A DNA stretch of 64,000 nucleotides from JBKCUI01 sp052161605 (lineage in GTDB: Bacteria > Planctomycetota > Planctomycetia > Pirellulales > Pirellulaceae). Below the pieces are notes generated by a model that was not told the DNA's origin, searched no databases, and saw only the letters and a list, made by a program, of their open reading frames with translations. Each line of letters begins with the position of its first letter. Positions within the stretch are counted from its first letter, which is position 1. A program made the position numbers and the translations under genes. Below are positions 22,515 through 31,788 of the stretch, in pieces. The stretch lies in assembly GCA_052161605.1 (NCBI GenBank), contig CP197409.1; one strand, written 5' to 3'.

Positions 22515-24771
22515 TCCGAGGAAACTAAAACCCAGTGAGCTATGCCGACTGCTGAACTCGACGCCGCTGGGCGAGGTGATCAGCGAGCGGCAGTTGTATC
22601 GGCACCGTCAACGCGCCGGCGCACGCATCGGTGACAACAAGACCGTCGATCTACTTCAATATTGCGCGTGGATGCATCTCGTACGTCATACGCCTCGTAC
22701 GACGAGCGGTGTCGATCCGTACGATGCGATGAAAGAACGGGCGCGTGCTCGTAACGCCGCGCTTGCACTTGTAGGTCGTGACATTGGTGAACTGCCGGAG
22801 GTCGATAACGCAGATCGCAAAGATCGCGCATCTCGCGACTTCCGATACTTTTGTGAAACGTATTTCCCGTTAACGTTTCATCTCGCTTGGTCGCCGGACC
22901 ATATCAAGGTCATCAACAAGATCGAGCAAGCGGTTGTGCATGGCGGTTTGTTTGCGCTCGCGATGGCGCGAGGCAGCGGTAAGAGTTCGATTGCTGAAGT
23001 CGCATGTATCTGGGCAGTGCTTTATGGGCATCGCAACTTCGTATGTCTGATCGGCAGCGATGAAGGGCATGCGTGTGATATGCTCGACTCAATCAAAACC
23101 GAACTCGATAGCAACGAACTGCTCTTAGCCGACTTCCCCGAGGTCTGCTTCCCGATCCAAGCCCTCGATGGGATTTCCAATCGAGCCAATGGTCAACTTT
23201 ACAAAGGCAAACGCACGCAGATCGGATGGACCGCAAAAGAAGTCGTACTGCCAACGATCGAAGGCAGCAGCGCCAGCGGAGCGATTATCAAGGTCGCCGG
23301 CCTTACTGGTCGCATCCGAGGTATGAAGTTTAAACGTCCCGATGGCAGAACAGTACGTCCGAGTCTCGTGGTACTCGATGATCCGCAAACGGATGAGAGC
23401 GCTCGTTCGCTCTCGCAATGCGCGAATCGCGAAAGCATCCTCGCCGGCGCAGTCCTTGGCTTGGCTGGGCCGGGCAAGAAGATCTCGGGCATCATGCCCT
23501 GTACCGTGATTCGTCCGGGTGATATGGCCGACAATATCCTCGATCGCAACCGGCATCCGGAATGGAATGGCGAGCGGACAAAGATGGTTTACGCGTTCCC
23601 TAAGAACGAAACGTTATGGGAACGCTACGCCGAAATCCGCGCCGAAGGTATGCGTGGCGGTGATGGTGGTGAAGCGGCCACTGAGTTCTATCGTCAGAAC
23701 CAAGCCGCGATGGACGAGGGTGCCGTTATCGCATGGCAAGAGCGATTCAACTACGACGAACTCTCTGCAATCCAACACGCGATGAATCTCAAATTGCAAG
23801 ACGAAACAGCATTCTTCGCTGAGTACCAGAACCAACCTCTGCCAGCGGAGACTGTTGTTGACGGAATACTTAAACCAGAAGAGGTCGCGAGCAAAACCAA
23901 CCGAATGGATCGCGGCTTGGTCTCGATCGGTGCAAACCATCTCACCGCATTCATCGACGTCCAGCAAAAGCTCCTGTTCTATGTGGTCACCGCTTGGGAG
24001 GACGACTTCACCGGTTATGTGATCGACTATGGTTGCTACCCTGACCAACAGCGTCCGTACTTCACGCTGCGCGAGGCTCGCCAGACGCTGAGCTCCGAAG
24101 CGACTGGAACCGGACTCGAGGGATCGATCTACGCCGGCCTCGAATCGCTGACGTCGAAGCTACTCGATCGCGAGTGGCAACGAGACGATGGTGCAGCGAT
24201 GCGCATTGGACGCTGTCTGATCGATGCTAACTGGGGGCAATCGACGGATGTGGTCTACCAGTTCTGCCGGCAGTCCACGCACTCCGCTGTGATCATCCCC
24301 AGTCACGGTCGCTTCGTCGGCGCTTCGAGTTTGCCATTCAGCGAGTACCGACGCCGGCCAGGTGATCGCGTAGGGCTCAACTGGCGTATCCCCAACGTCG
24401 CCGGTAAGCGGGCCATCCGCCACGTAGTCTACGACACGAACTGGTGGAAGTCGTTCATCAACGCTCGACTTCGTGTTTCCATGGGCGATCGCGGCTGCCT
24501 CTCGCTGTTCGGTACCAACGCCGAAACCCACCGCATGCTCGCCGAGCATTTGACCTCGGAGTATTTCGTCAAGACGGAAGCCCGCGGCCGGAGCGTCGAC
24601 GAGTGGAAGCAGCGACCCGAGCAACCGGACAACCACTGGTTCGACTGTCTCGTCGGTTCCGCTGTCGCGGCCTCGATGCAGGGAGCAATTTTATTTGGAA
24701 CGGAGTCAACACGCGAAATATCCCCAAAACGCTTGAGTTTTAAGGACATCCAACAGAACCGACGCAAATAA
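22504..24771 (+). CDS. Large terminase subunit with fused N-terminal DNA-binding domain
   Basis: 755 residues from GTG 22504 with GGAG eight bases upstream, overlapping the previous stop. Residues ~14-65 (LLNSTPLGEVISERQLYR, then DLLQYCAWMHLVRH) form a domain almost identical to one in the HNH nuclease at 13303. The packaging ATPase has Walker A ARGSGKSS (~155) and Walker B LVVLDDPQT (~288). The C-terminal nuclease region begins near AFIDVQQKLLFYVVTAW (~481). It cuts concatemeric DNA and pumps it into the prohead. Long for the family because of the extra N-terminus. Confidence 0.9.
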   Translation: MASDPRKLKPSELCRLLNSTPLGEVISERQLYRHRQRAGARIGDNKTVDLLQYCAWMHLVRHTPRTTSGVDPYDAMKERARARNAALALVGRDIGELPEVDNADRKDRASRDFRYFCETYFPLTFHLAWSPDHIKVINKIEQAVVHGGLFALAMARGSGKSSIAEVACIWAVLYGHRNFVCLIGSDEGHACDMLDSIKTELDSNELLLADFPEVCFPIQALDGISNRANGQLYKGKRTQIGWTAKEVVLPTIEGSSASGAIIKVAGLTGRIRGMKFKRPDGRTVRPSLVVLDDPQTDESARSLSQCANRESILAGAVLGLAGPGKKISGIMPCTVIRPGDMADNILDRNRHPEWNGERTKMVYAFPKNETLWERYAEIRAEGMRGGDGGEAATEFYRQNQAAMDEGAVIAWQERFNYDELSAIQHAMNLKLQDETAFFAEYQNQPLPAETVVDGILKPEEVASKTNRMDRGLVSIGANHLTAFIDVQQKLLFYVVTAWEDDFTGYVIDYGCYPDQQRPYFTLREARQTLSSEATGTGLEGSIYAGLESLTSKLLDREWQRDDGAAMRIGRCLIDANWGQSTDVVYQFCRQSTHSAVIIPSHGRFVGASSLPFSEYRRRPGDRVGLNWRIPNVAGKRAIRHVVYDTNWWKSFINARLRVSMGDRGCLSLFGTNAETHRMLAEHLTSEYFVKTEARGRSVDEWKQRPEQPDNHWFDCLVGSAVAASMQGAILFGTESTREISPKRLSFKDIQQNRRK

Positions 24772-24774
24772 TTT

Positions 24775-24814
24775 TGGGACGTCGTTCGGACAAATTGCAT
24801 AGTTAGTACTGGAA
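24775..24814 (+). promoter_or_regulatory. Promoter-like site P2, twin of the site at 4220
   Basis: TGGGAC (24775-24780), 17 bases, CATAG (24798-24802), then TTAGTACTGGAAGAGG. It matches the site at 4220 over about 33 of 41 positions with only the centre differing. It lies 4 bp after the terminase stop and about 55 bp before the small gene ahead of the portal, so it should drive the head and tail genes. Confidence 0.65.
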
Positions 24815-24856
24815 GAGGCTATCGAGTTTCTTTTTCACTCGAAGAGGGTTTCCAGT

Positions 24857-25054
24857 ATGTCAGACAACTTGCAAGAAACGATTCGCGAGAGTGCCAAGGC
24901 ACCCGCTAAGGCGTCAGGAGATGCCGGTAGCGTCGAGCAGCATAAGCTCACCGAGCAGATCGCTGCGGACAAGTATCTGGCATCCAAGGCAGCCGCCTCT
25001 CAACCGAAGCGTGGTCTTCGTTTCAACAAGCTCGTGCCACCGGGTGCGGACTAA
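24857..25054 (+). CDS. Small hypothetical protein before portal (65 aa)
   Basis: Ala/Lys-rich and mostly helical or disordered (ETIRESAKAPAKASGDAGS), ending in a basic stretch RGLRFNKLVPPGAD. No family recognised. It is the first gene after promoter-like site P2 and stands where phages often encode a head-tail joining or accessory portal protein. Confidence 0.6.
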   Translation: MSDNLQETIRESAKAPAKASGDAGSVEQHKLTEQIAADKYLASKAAASQPKRGLRFNKLVPPGAD

Positions 25055-25126
25055 TCGGTTCGCAACTGATCGAGCTTGTTTCTATAGGCAGGGGTGTCGG
25101 GTTTAACAGTAGGGATTGAGTCACGG

Positions 25127-26611
25127 ATGTTTAAGTTGTTGTCAGGGATTCTGAGCAAGAACGGTGATCGCAAAGATCGATCGCTCGTCCGTGGACGCTC
25201 GGCCCGACACCCCTGGTCGTTGGTGAGATTGCTGGGGCGCTACGACGCTGCGACCACCACGGTCGACAACGTTCGCCACTGGGCGGCCGCTGATGGACTA
25301 TCGGCCAGCGCGGCCAATAGCCCCGAAGTGCGGCGCACGCTACGCAACCGTTCGCGTTACGAGATCGCTAACAATTCCTATGCTCGGGGGATCTCGCTGA
25401 CTCTAGCCAACGACTGTGTTGGTACCGGACCTCGATTGCAGATGCTGACAGGCGATGCGTTCGCCAACCGATTTGTTGAGCAGGAGTTCTTTGCTTGGGC
25501 AGATGCAATTGGCCTGGCAGAAAAGCTACGCACGATGCGGCTCGCCCGCGTTTCTGACGGTGAATCGTTTGGTTTGCTAACCAGTAACCCAAGAATCGAT
25601 TCGCCCGTTCAACTCGATTTGAAGCTCGTCGAAGCCGAACAGGTTACGTCACCCATCTTAGCTTTCGACAGTTATCGTTACCTCGATGGCATTCGCTTTG
25701 ATGAGCACGGTAATCCGATCTCATACGATGTTCTTCGAGAGCATCCAGGTGATGACGCGTTCTCTTTGACCGAGAACTATGACACCATAGATGCCAGTTC
25801 GATCCTTCACTATTTCCGAAGCGATCGCCCAGGGCAGATTCGTGGTATTCCCGACATCACGCCGGCACTGCCGCTATTTGCACAACTGCGACGATTCACT
25901 TTGGCTGTTTTAGCGGCTGCGGAAACGGCAGCTGACTTCGCTGGGATTCTCTACACCGATGCGCCGGCGGGAGGCGAAGCCGATGCGGCTGAACCGTTCG
26001 AGCCAATCGAACTGGAGAAGCGAGCGCTCCTAACGATGCCAGGCGGTTGGAAGATGGCTCAGATGCACGCTGAGCAACCAGCAACGACCTACGCCGAGTT
26101 CAAACGCGAAATTCTCAACGAAATCGCACGTTGTTTGAACATGCCCTTTAATGTCGCTGCTGGTAATTCGTCGGGTTACAACTACGCCTCCGGGCGACTC
26201 GATCACCAAACCTACTTCAAGTCGATCCGTGTCGAGCAGTCCCAAATGGCTCGCACCATTCTGGATCGCATTCTGTACGCATGGCTGCGCGAAGCGATTC
26301 TCATCGAAGGCTATCTGCCCAACTCGCTTCGCACTCTCGACTCGACGTTCGAGCATCAATGGTTTTGGGACGGACATGAGCATGTCGACCCAGCCAAAGA
26401 AGCCAATGCCCAGAAAATCCGCCTCGCCAATCATACGACAACTCTGGCCCATGAATACGCGCGGCAGGGGCGTGATTGGGAGGCGGAACTTAAACAACGC
26501 GCGAAAGAGATCTCGCTCATGCGTGAGCTGGGACTCTCGACCGATTCAACTTCACTTTCTCCAGGAGATGTAACGGATGACGAAGACATTGCAGTCGAAC
26601 AAGCAGAGTGA
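25127..26611 (+). CDS. Phage portal protein, lambda type
   Basis: 494 residues from ATG 25127; an upstream GTG at 25094 would add 11. RYDAATTTVDNVRHWAAAD, then RNRSRYEIANNSYARGISLT and VGTGPRLQ are the lambda-family portal start. Later RMARTILDR-like and FNVAAGNSSGYNYASGRLDHQ near the C-terminus agree. It forms the dodecameric ring through which DNA enters the head and to which the connector binds. Its end overlaps the protease-capsid gene by 35 bp. Confidence 0.88.
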   Translation: MFKLLSGILSKNGDRKDRSLVRGRSARHPWSLVRLLGRYDAATTTVDNVRHWAAADGLSASAANSPEVRRTLRNRSRYEIANNSYARGISLTLANDCVGTGPRLQMLTGDAFANRFVEQEFFAWADAIGLAEKLRTMRLARVSDGESFGLLTSNPRIDSPVQLDLKLVEAEQVTSPILAFDSYRYLDGIRFDEHGNPISYDVLREHPGDDAFSLTENYDTIDASSILHYFRSDRPGQIRGIPDITPALPLFAQLRRFTLAVLAAAETAADFAGILYTDAPAGGEADAAEPFEPIELEKRALLTMPGGWKMAQMHAEQPATTYAEFKREILNEIARCLNMPFNVAAGNSSGYNYASGRLDHQTYFKSIRVEQSQMARTILDRILYAWLREAILIEGYLPNSLRTLDSTFEHQWFWDGHEHVDPAKEANAQKIRLANHTTTLAHEYARQGRDWEAELKQRAKEISLMRELGLSTDSTSLSPGDVTDDEDIAVEQAE

Positions 26612-28610
26612 GGTAGACGCAGAGTCGGTACCAAGCTCGCTGCGAATCGTTTGTGACGATGCCAGTTCAATCAATTTACAAGCCGCTGAGGCTGCCGAAG
26701 AAGGCAAGCCGGCGCTGCGAAAGTTCTCAATGGTCGCTTACACCGGTGGCGCGATGCGTCTTGGTGGCTGGCCTTACCCTGTGGTTGTGGACCTAGCAGG
26801 CATGCGAGTGACTCGCAAGTCGCGCCCAATCCTCAAGGACCATGATCGTGCCAGTATCGTTGGTCATACCGATGACATCATGGTCGGCGATTCGCGGCTC
26901 GAAGTTGCTGGTGTGATCTCGGGCGTGGGCAACACCGCTCAGGAAGTTATCGCTACCAGCGAGAACGGCTTCCCTTGGCAGGCGTCGCTCGGAGCGAACG
27001 CCGACAAGGTTGTATTCATTCCTGAGGGCAAGACTGCAACCGCCAACAGTCGCGAGTTCAAAGGCCCTGTGTACATCGCTCGCAAGTCAACGCTCGGCGA
27101 AGTGTCGTTTGTGGCGCTAGGTGCCGACGATGACACCGAGGCTCGGATCGCAGCTGGCCAAGCCGGCGATGACGAGGACCTCGACAACGATGAGCCGGAT
27201 GACGAGACCACCGAGACCGACGATTCGGAACTCGATCCAGTTAACGCAAGTCTTGAACTGTCTGCAAAGCCCAAGCGGACGACAACCAGTGGAGTCGTTT
27301 CCAAGATGCGTATCGAAGCTGCTGCTGAATCCAAACGTATCGCCGGCATTCGCAAAGTGTGTGCTGGCAAGCATCCAGAGATCGAAGCTCGCGCCATTGA
27401 AGAAGGCTGGAGCGTTACCAAAACGGAGTTGGCAGTGCTGCGAATCGAACGACCCAAGGCCCCTGACCAACAGGCAAGCCAACCGATGTACCGGCGCGAA
27501 GTCCTCGAGGCAGCTTGTTGTCTATCGGTAGGGCTCGACGAAACGAAGCTACTCAAGGCCTACGGAGAGCGAACGCTCAACGCTGCCGATCCGCTTCGCC
27601 ACATTGGCTTGCGTGAGCTCGTCGCCGAGTGCGCACGGCTCGAAGGGTTCGATGTTCCGCGCGTCTTCGGCGATGGAACGGCCACGATTCGCGCCGGCTT
27701 TTCGACGATGTCGCTTCCTGGCATCCTCGAGAATGTCATGAACAAGACGCTCCTGTCTGCCTATGAATCGACTCCGATCGCAGCGTTTGACCTGTGTAGT
27801 ATCGGTACTGTGAGCGACTTCAAGGAGATCGCTCGCTATCGATTGCTTGGTACCGGCGGGTTTGAAAAAGTTGCGCCGGATGGTGAGCTCAAGCATGGCA
27901 AGCTTTCCGACCAAAAGTACAGCAACAAGGCTGATACTTATGGCCAGATCCTTGCGTTGACGCGCCACGACATCATCAATGATGACCTCAACGCGTTCAT
28001 GGACATCCCGCGCCAAATGGGTCGCAGCGGAGCCGAGTCGATCGACGACCTGTTCTTTACGTTGCTCCTCAAGAACACCGGGTTCTTCTCCTCGGCTAAC
28101 GCCAACTTGCTGCAAGGCCCCGAAACCAAGTTCGGCCCCGAGTCGTTGACGATTGCCAAGACAACCTTCCGCAAACAGAAGGCTGGACCGAGCAACAAAG
28201 CCAAGGACCAAAAGCCGATTAACATTCGGCCCGAATTCCTGGTGGTCCCGGTTGAACTGGAAACCGACGCCGAACTGCTGATGGGCTCTGCGCAATTGAT
28301 GATCGATGCGCAAGGAACGCCGACAAAAATTCCGGTCGACAACCCTCACCGCAACAAGTATCGCGTCATTTCAACGCCGCATTTGTCGGACAGCTACTAC
28401 CAGGGAGCCAGCGGCTCGGCCTGGTATCTGTTCGCCAATCCGAATGTGCTGCCCGCGTTTGAGATCGTGTTCCTCAATGGTCGGCGCACGCCGGTCATCG
28501 AACGCGTTGAAATGCCTGCCAACACGCTTGGCATGGGCTTCCGTTCTTACATCGACTTCGGTGTGAACTCGCAAGACCCACGCGCCGCTGTGAAGGTCAC
28601 TGGCGAGTAA
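26577..28610 (+). CDS. Prohead protease fused to major capsid protein
   Basis: 677 residues. Residues ~1-205 form a U35-like prohead protease: His in ILKDHD (~88) and Ser in STLGEVSFVALGA (~171) are the likely catalytic pair. A very acidic linker (~195-225) and a helical, scaffold-like part follow. From ~300 (LEAACCLSVGL, then GERTLNAADPL) the sequence becomes a major capsid protein of the protease-capsid fusion type. Self-cleavage in the linker probably frees the capsid subunit during head maturation. Long but normal for such fusions. Confidence 0.85.
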   Translation: MTKTLQSNKQSEVDAESVPSSLRIVCDDASSINLQAAEAAEEGKPALRKFSMVAYTGGAMRLGGWPYPVVVDLAGMRVTRKSRPILKDHDRASIVGHTDDIMVGDSRLEVAGVISGVGNTAQEVIATSENGFPWQASLGANADKVVFIPEGKTATANSREFKGPVYIARKSTLGEVSFVALGADDDTEARIAAGQAGDDEDLDNDEPDDETTETDDSELDPVNASLELSAKPKRTTTSGVVSKMRIEAAAESKRIAGIRKVCAGKHPEIEARAIEEGWSVTKTELAVLRIERPKAPDQQASQPMYRREVLEAACCLSVGLDETKLLKAYGERTLNAADPLRHIGLRELVAECARLEGFDVPRVFGDGTATIRAGFSTMSLPGILENVMNKTLLSAYESTPIAAFDLCSIGTVSDFKEIARYRLLGTGGFEKVAPDGELKHGKLSDQKYSNKADTYGQILALTRHDIINDDLNAFMDIPRQMGRSGAESIDDLFFTLLLKNTGFFSSANANLLQGPETKFGPESLTIAKTTFRKQKAGPSNKAKDQKPINIRPEFLVVPVELETDAELLMGSAQLMIDAQGTPTKIPVDNPHRNKYRVISTPHLSDSYYQGASGSAWYLFANPNVLPAFEIVFLNGRRTPVIERVEMPANTLGMGFRSYIDFGVNSQDPRAAVKVTGE

Positions 28611-28670
28611 GCCTCGTCTCCTGACCGCTCTGAAACCAACCATTCTTTGTCCTCAAGGATTCCATAATCC

Positions 28671-29000
28671 ATGCAAGCTCAATTCGTTCATGACGGTAAG
28701 GCCGTCGATTTCACTCCGACCGTAGATGTCGCGGTTGGATCAATCGTGATCCAAGGCGACCTAGTAGGCATTACCAAACGCGACATCAAGGCCGGCTCGC
28801 TAGGCTCGATCGCTGTGGAAGGCGTCTTTGACATTCCCAAAGACCCTGCCTTGGCTGTCGAGTTCGAAGCGGGCACCAAGGTCTACGTCGACGAAGACGG
28901 AACCGTAGTCGCTGACGATGTTGGCACCACTTATCTCGGCAAAGTCGTTAATGACGCTGCCGCCACTGATTCCTTCGTCCGCGTTCGCCTGAGCCAGTGA
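28671..29000 (+). CDS. DUF2190 capsid-associated protein, copy 1
   Basis: 109 residues, beta-rich. PTVDVAVGSIVIQGDLVGIT and GSLGSIAVEGVFDIPKD fit the DUF2190 family found beside phage capsid genes, which decorates the capsid surface. A paralogue follows 9 bp later. The 60-bp gap after the capsid gene has GTCCTCAAGGATTC with an AGGA ribosome site. Confidence 0.8.
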   Translation: MQAQFVHDGKAVDFTPTVDVAVGSIVIQGDLVGITKRDIKAGSLGSIAVEGVFDIPKDPALAVEFEAGTKVYVDEDGTVVADDVGTTYLGKVVNDAAATDSFVRVRLSQ

Positions 29001-29009
29001 TGAGACGCC

Positions 29010-29363
29010 GTGAGCAACAACGCACAAATCATAAATGCAGGAGCCATCTTCGTCGCGGATGGTAACACCTTGCCGATCGTCCCCGAGTCCGACGTGGCCG
29101 CTGGCTCAGTGGTTGTCGTCGACCGGCTCGTGGGCATCGCCAAGTTTGGGATTAGTGCGGGCTCACGTGGCAGCATCACGATGCGGGGCGTCTTCGATGT
29201 AGTGAAAGATCCAACCACCAACATTCCCGCTGGCACGATCCTTTACTGGTCGGAGATCAGTTGGCATGTGGTCAAGAACGCTTACGCCCACCCCATGATG
29301 GGCAAAGCGATCGAATCTGCGCCAGCAGGAACTCGCTGTGTCCGCTTAAGACTGAGTCAATAG
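29010..29363 (+). CDS. DUF2190 capsid-associated protein, copy 2
   Basis: 117 residues from a GTG. ESDVAAGSVVVVDRLVGIAK and GSRGSITMRGVFDVVKD align directly with the previous gene; both end RLSQ. A tandem duplication that diverged, possibly giving two decoration proteins at different capsid positions. Confidence 0.8.
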   Translation: MSNNAQIINAGAIFVADGNTLPIVPESDVAAGSVVVVDRLVGIAKFGISAGSRGSITMRGVFDVVKDPTTNIPAGTILYWSEISWHVVKNAYAHPMMGKAIESAPAGTRCVRLRLSQ

Positions 29364-29411
29364 CGGCTCAGAACTAACCGTCGCCAAGAAAGTTCATTTC
29401 GCGAGCTGAAA

Positions 29412-30011
29412 ATGATTCTTAAGCCATTGATTCCAGCCTTTGTATTGTTGTTGCTCGTACTGGCAGGTTGCGACCCAGGCGTCGTCAACGTTCGTGCATT
29501 GCCAACGCCTGAACCGGAGCAACCACCAGCGAACCTGCCAGTGCAATTGCATCAGCGCAATTGGACAGGATCACTTGGTCAGGGAAGCTGCGTTCACGCC
29601 TCGCTCGTCAACCATCTCCGTTGGCTCAATAGATTCGAGCTTGGCGAACGCTGGCGAGCGACCTATGCCGATGGCGAGTGGGACTCGCGACTGCGTGATC
29701 GCTTGGATGCGGCCGGCATCGACTACAGCTACACGCTCAAGGCTGATCCTCGGTTTCTAGATTGGGCCAGTGCAACCAGGCGAGGTGCGATCCTCTGGTG
29801 GAAGCCGGCCCACTGCTGCACGTTCGTCGGTTGGATCGAGCGTGATGGGAAGCAATACGCAGCGATTCTCGACAACAACTATCCAGGGCGCTTCGAACTC
29901 ACGCCTCGTGAACAGTTCATTCGCTTATGGGCAGGCTACGGAGGCTTTGCCCTGACCGTTCTCAACGATCCCAGTAGTTCACTGCCTTACCAAAGTTATG
30001 AGGTCCTGTAA
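29412..30011 (+). CDS. Lipoprotein with papain-like cysteine peptidase fold
   Basis: 199 residues. The N-terminus is a lipoprotein signal (hydrophobic FVLLLLVLAGC, Cys ~20). The mature part has GQGSCVHASLVNHL (Cys ~59), ILWWKPAHCCTFVGW (His ~134) and ILDNNYPGRFE (Asp/Asn ~154), the order of Cys, His, Asp/Asn in papain-like (C39/C58-type) peptidases. A membrane-anchored peptidase between capsid and connector genes is unusual. Possible roles: superinfection exclusion, lysis, or a moron gene active in the lysogen. Confidence 0.65.
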   Translation: MILKPLIPAFVLLLLVLAGCDPGVVNVRALPTPEPEQPPANLPVQLHQRNWTGSLGQGSCVHASLVNHLRWLNRFELGERWRATYADGEWDSRLRDRLDAAGIDYSYTLKADPRFLDWASATRRGAILWWKPAHCCTFVGWIERDGKQYAAILDNNYPGRFELTPREQFIRLWAGYGGFALTVLNDPSSSLPYQSYEVL

Positions 30012-30016
30012 TCACC

Positions 30017-31069
30017 ATGATCAACGATACGATTCGAATTCGCTTAAGTCTGGGGCTGATCGTGGTGGCAATCGTCCACGCGATTCTCCTCGGTGTTGTA
30101 TTCACGGCTTTGCATAACAAGCCGGCACAGCCTCAGCCCGAGCAGAGCTGGACGGTACCCAACTATCGACCCACCGCGCCGAGCGTAGGCACGATCGAGA
30201 AGTTGCAAGAGCCGCAGTCGGTGAATTTGCAGGCCCAGGGTGAGATCAAGCAACAGATCCGCAACTGTCCGCCGAATTGCCTACCACAACGCGTCTATCC
30301 CGCGCCGGTGGTAGTTCAGCCCACAATTGTGCAACCGACCGTTGTAACGCCAACCGTGATGCCCACAGTGGCCCAACCGGTCCCCGTTACGCCGAACTTC
30401 GTGGATATTCCAAAGCCCGCTCAAGAACCGTTGGTCGTAACTCCCGTTTCGAATCCCGCGGCTCCTCCACCGAAGAAGAGTTACCAGATCGCGCTGTTCG
30501 TTAACACCGATGCGACAAGTCAGCGACTGCAGGAATGGTTCACGCAGAACAAGCAACTAGCTGCGCTCAAGGAAAGCTGCGAATTCCAGGTCTACACGGC
30601 AACCAATGCGATCTACAAGACTCGCTATGCCGACATTGTGCCCGCGGAACAGTTCCCTGTGGTTCTCTTTCAAGACGCAACCGGCGGGCACATCCACGCC
30701 GCTGGTCGTTCGATGATTCCGAGCACGCCGGACGAGCTCTACTCGGATTTGCGTCATGGATACACGCTCTACAAGCAGGCCAAGGAGGCACAGAAAACCG
30801 GCGCAGTAAAAACCAAAGGTTACTCCTGGGACGATGCGATCACACCGACGCTATATCTGTCGGCCGAGGACTGTCCCGATGGCTATTGCCCAACGCCACC
30901 CTCTGAAGACCGTCGGCCTCTGGACCGAGTACGCGATCTGTTTGATGGAGCGAAAGACACTCGCAACGCACTGCTTTGGCTCTCGGCCGGCGAGATCGCC
31001 ACGGTCGCACTTATCGGAATCGCGGCCGTGCTGCTCGTGTTCATTCTGATCAAACGCGGCATTAGCTGA
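30017..31069 (+). CDS. Membrane protein with thioredoxin-like central domain
   Basis: 350 residues. An N-terminal membrane helix (LIVVAIVHAILLGVVFTAL), a ~100-residue Pro/Val-rich linker with PTVVTPTVMPTVAQPVP, then a domain starting YQIALFVNTDATSQRLQEWF, with EQFPVVLFQDATGG, resembling a thioredoxin fold without a visible CxxC. A second membrane helix (IATVALIGIAAVLLVFILI) ends the protein. It sits 5 bp after the lipoprotein gene and may act with it at the cell envelope. Function unknown. Confidence 0.6.
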   Translation: MINDTIRIRLSLGLIVVAIVHAILLGVVFTALHNKPAQPQPEQSWTVPNYRPTAPSVGTIEKLQEPQSVNLQAQGEIKQQIRNCPPNCLPQRVYPAPVVVQPTIVQPTVVTPTVMPTVAQPVPVTPNFVDIPKPAQEPLVVTPVSNPAAPPPKKSYQIALFVNTDATSQRLQEWFTQNKQLAALKESCEFQVYTATNAIYKTRYADIVPAEQFPVVLFQDATGGHIHAAGRSMIPSTPDELYSDLRHGYTLYKQAKEAQKTGAVKTKGYSWDDAITPTLYLSAEDCPDGYCPTPPSEDRRPLDRVRDLFDGAKDTRNALLWLSAGEIATVALIGIAAVLLVFILIKRGIS

Positions 31070-31099
31070 GCGTTGCATTAACCCAATCCACTCTCCTAG

Positions 31100-31408
31100 A
31101 TGAGGTTCAACCAAATAATGTTATTAGCCATCGCCATCATTGTGGTCGTCGTCCTGCTGGCAGTTGCCCTGATTCCTGTGAAGAAACGGGAACCAGAGCA
31201 ACTCAAGCAAGCGTCGTCCGTTGCTTTCTTAACTCCAGAACCAGCCCAGCCGGTTCGTCAAACAACGCTTCGTCAGCAACAGCTTGACGAAGAGGCCAAT
31301 GCGGTTGCTTCCGAGTACCAGCGCCGCGCCGATGCGGTTTGGCTCGATGAAGTTCGAACGAAGGCTTCGAAGCTGCTTGGCAACACGAAGGCAAAAGCCG
31401 AGTCATGA
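31100..31408 (+). CDS. Small membrane-anchored protein
   Basis: 102 residues; one N-terminal helix (IMLLAIAIIVVVVLLAVALI) then a Gln/Ala/Glu-rich helix (RQQQLDEEANAVASEYQRRA), a coiled-coil tail. Third membrane protein in a row within the head region. It overlaps the next gene by four bases. The arrangement recalls spanin-like or exclusion proteins but there is no firm match. Confidence 0.6.
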   Translation: MRFNQIMLLAIAIIVVVVLLAVALIPVKKREPEQLKQASSVAFLTPEPAQPVRQTTLRQQQLDEEANAVASEYQRRADAVWLDEVRTKASKLLGNTKAKAES

Positions 31409-31788
31409 CAGACATGCTTCATAAAGGCCAGGAGTGGCTTGCTTCCAAACTCACGCAGCACGCATCTCGCCAGGTCGTATACCGCCGGGGAGAGCTCGGA
31501 GCCACGCTCCAAGCCACGATCGGCAAGTCAATGTACGACCAGGACGATGGCGAGGGCATTGTGACACGTAGCCAGGTCCGCGATTTCCTGATCGATACGC
31601 AATCTCTGCTCCAGTCGATCATCGGAACGTTGCCACGCCGCGGGGACACGATCGTTGAGATCGATGGCAACCACACCTTTATCTTTGAAGTGATGGCCCT
31701 TGGTGGCGACCCACCTTGGCGCTACAGCGACCCATTCCGTTTGAAACTCCGCATCCACACCAAACAGATCGAATCCCATCCCTCATGA
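31405..31788 (+). CDS. Head-tail connector-like protein
   Basis: 127 residues. Beta-rich C-terminal half (DTIVEIDGNHTFIFEVMALG) after a helical N-terminus (GQEWLASKLTQHASR). Position after capsid genes and before tail-terminator genes suggests the head-tail joining protein. Overlaps the following start (ATGA). Confidence 0.6.
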   Translation: MTDMLHKGQEWLASKLTQHASRQVVYRRGELGATLQATIGKSMYDQDDGEGIVTRSQVRDFLIDTQSLLQSIIGTLPRRGDTIVEIDGNHTFIFEVMALGGDPPWRYSDPFRLKLRIHTKQIESHPS

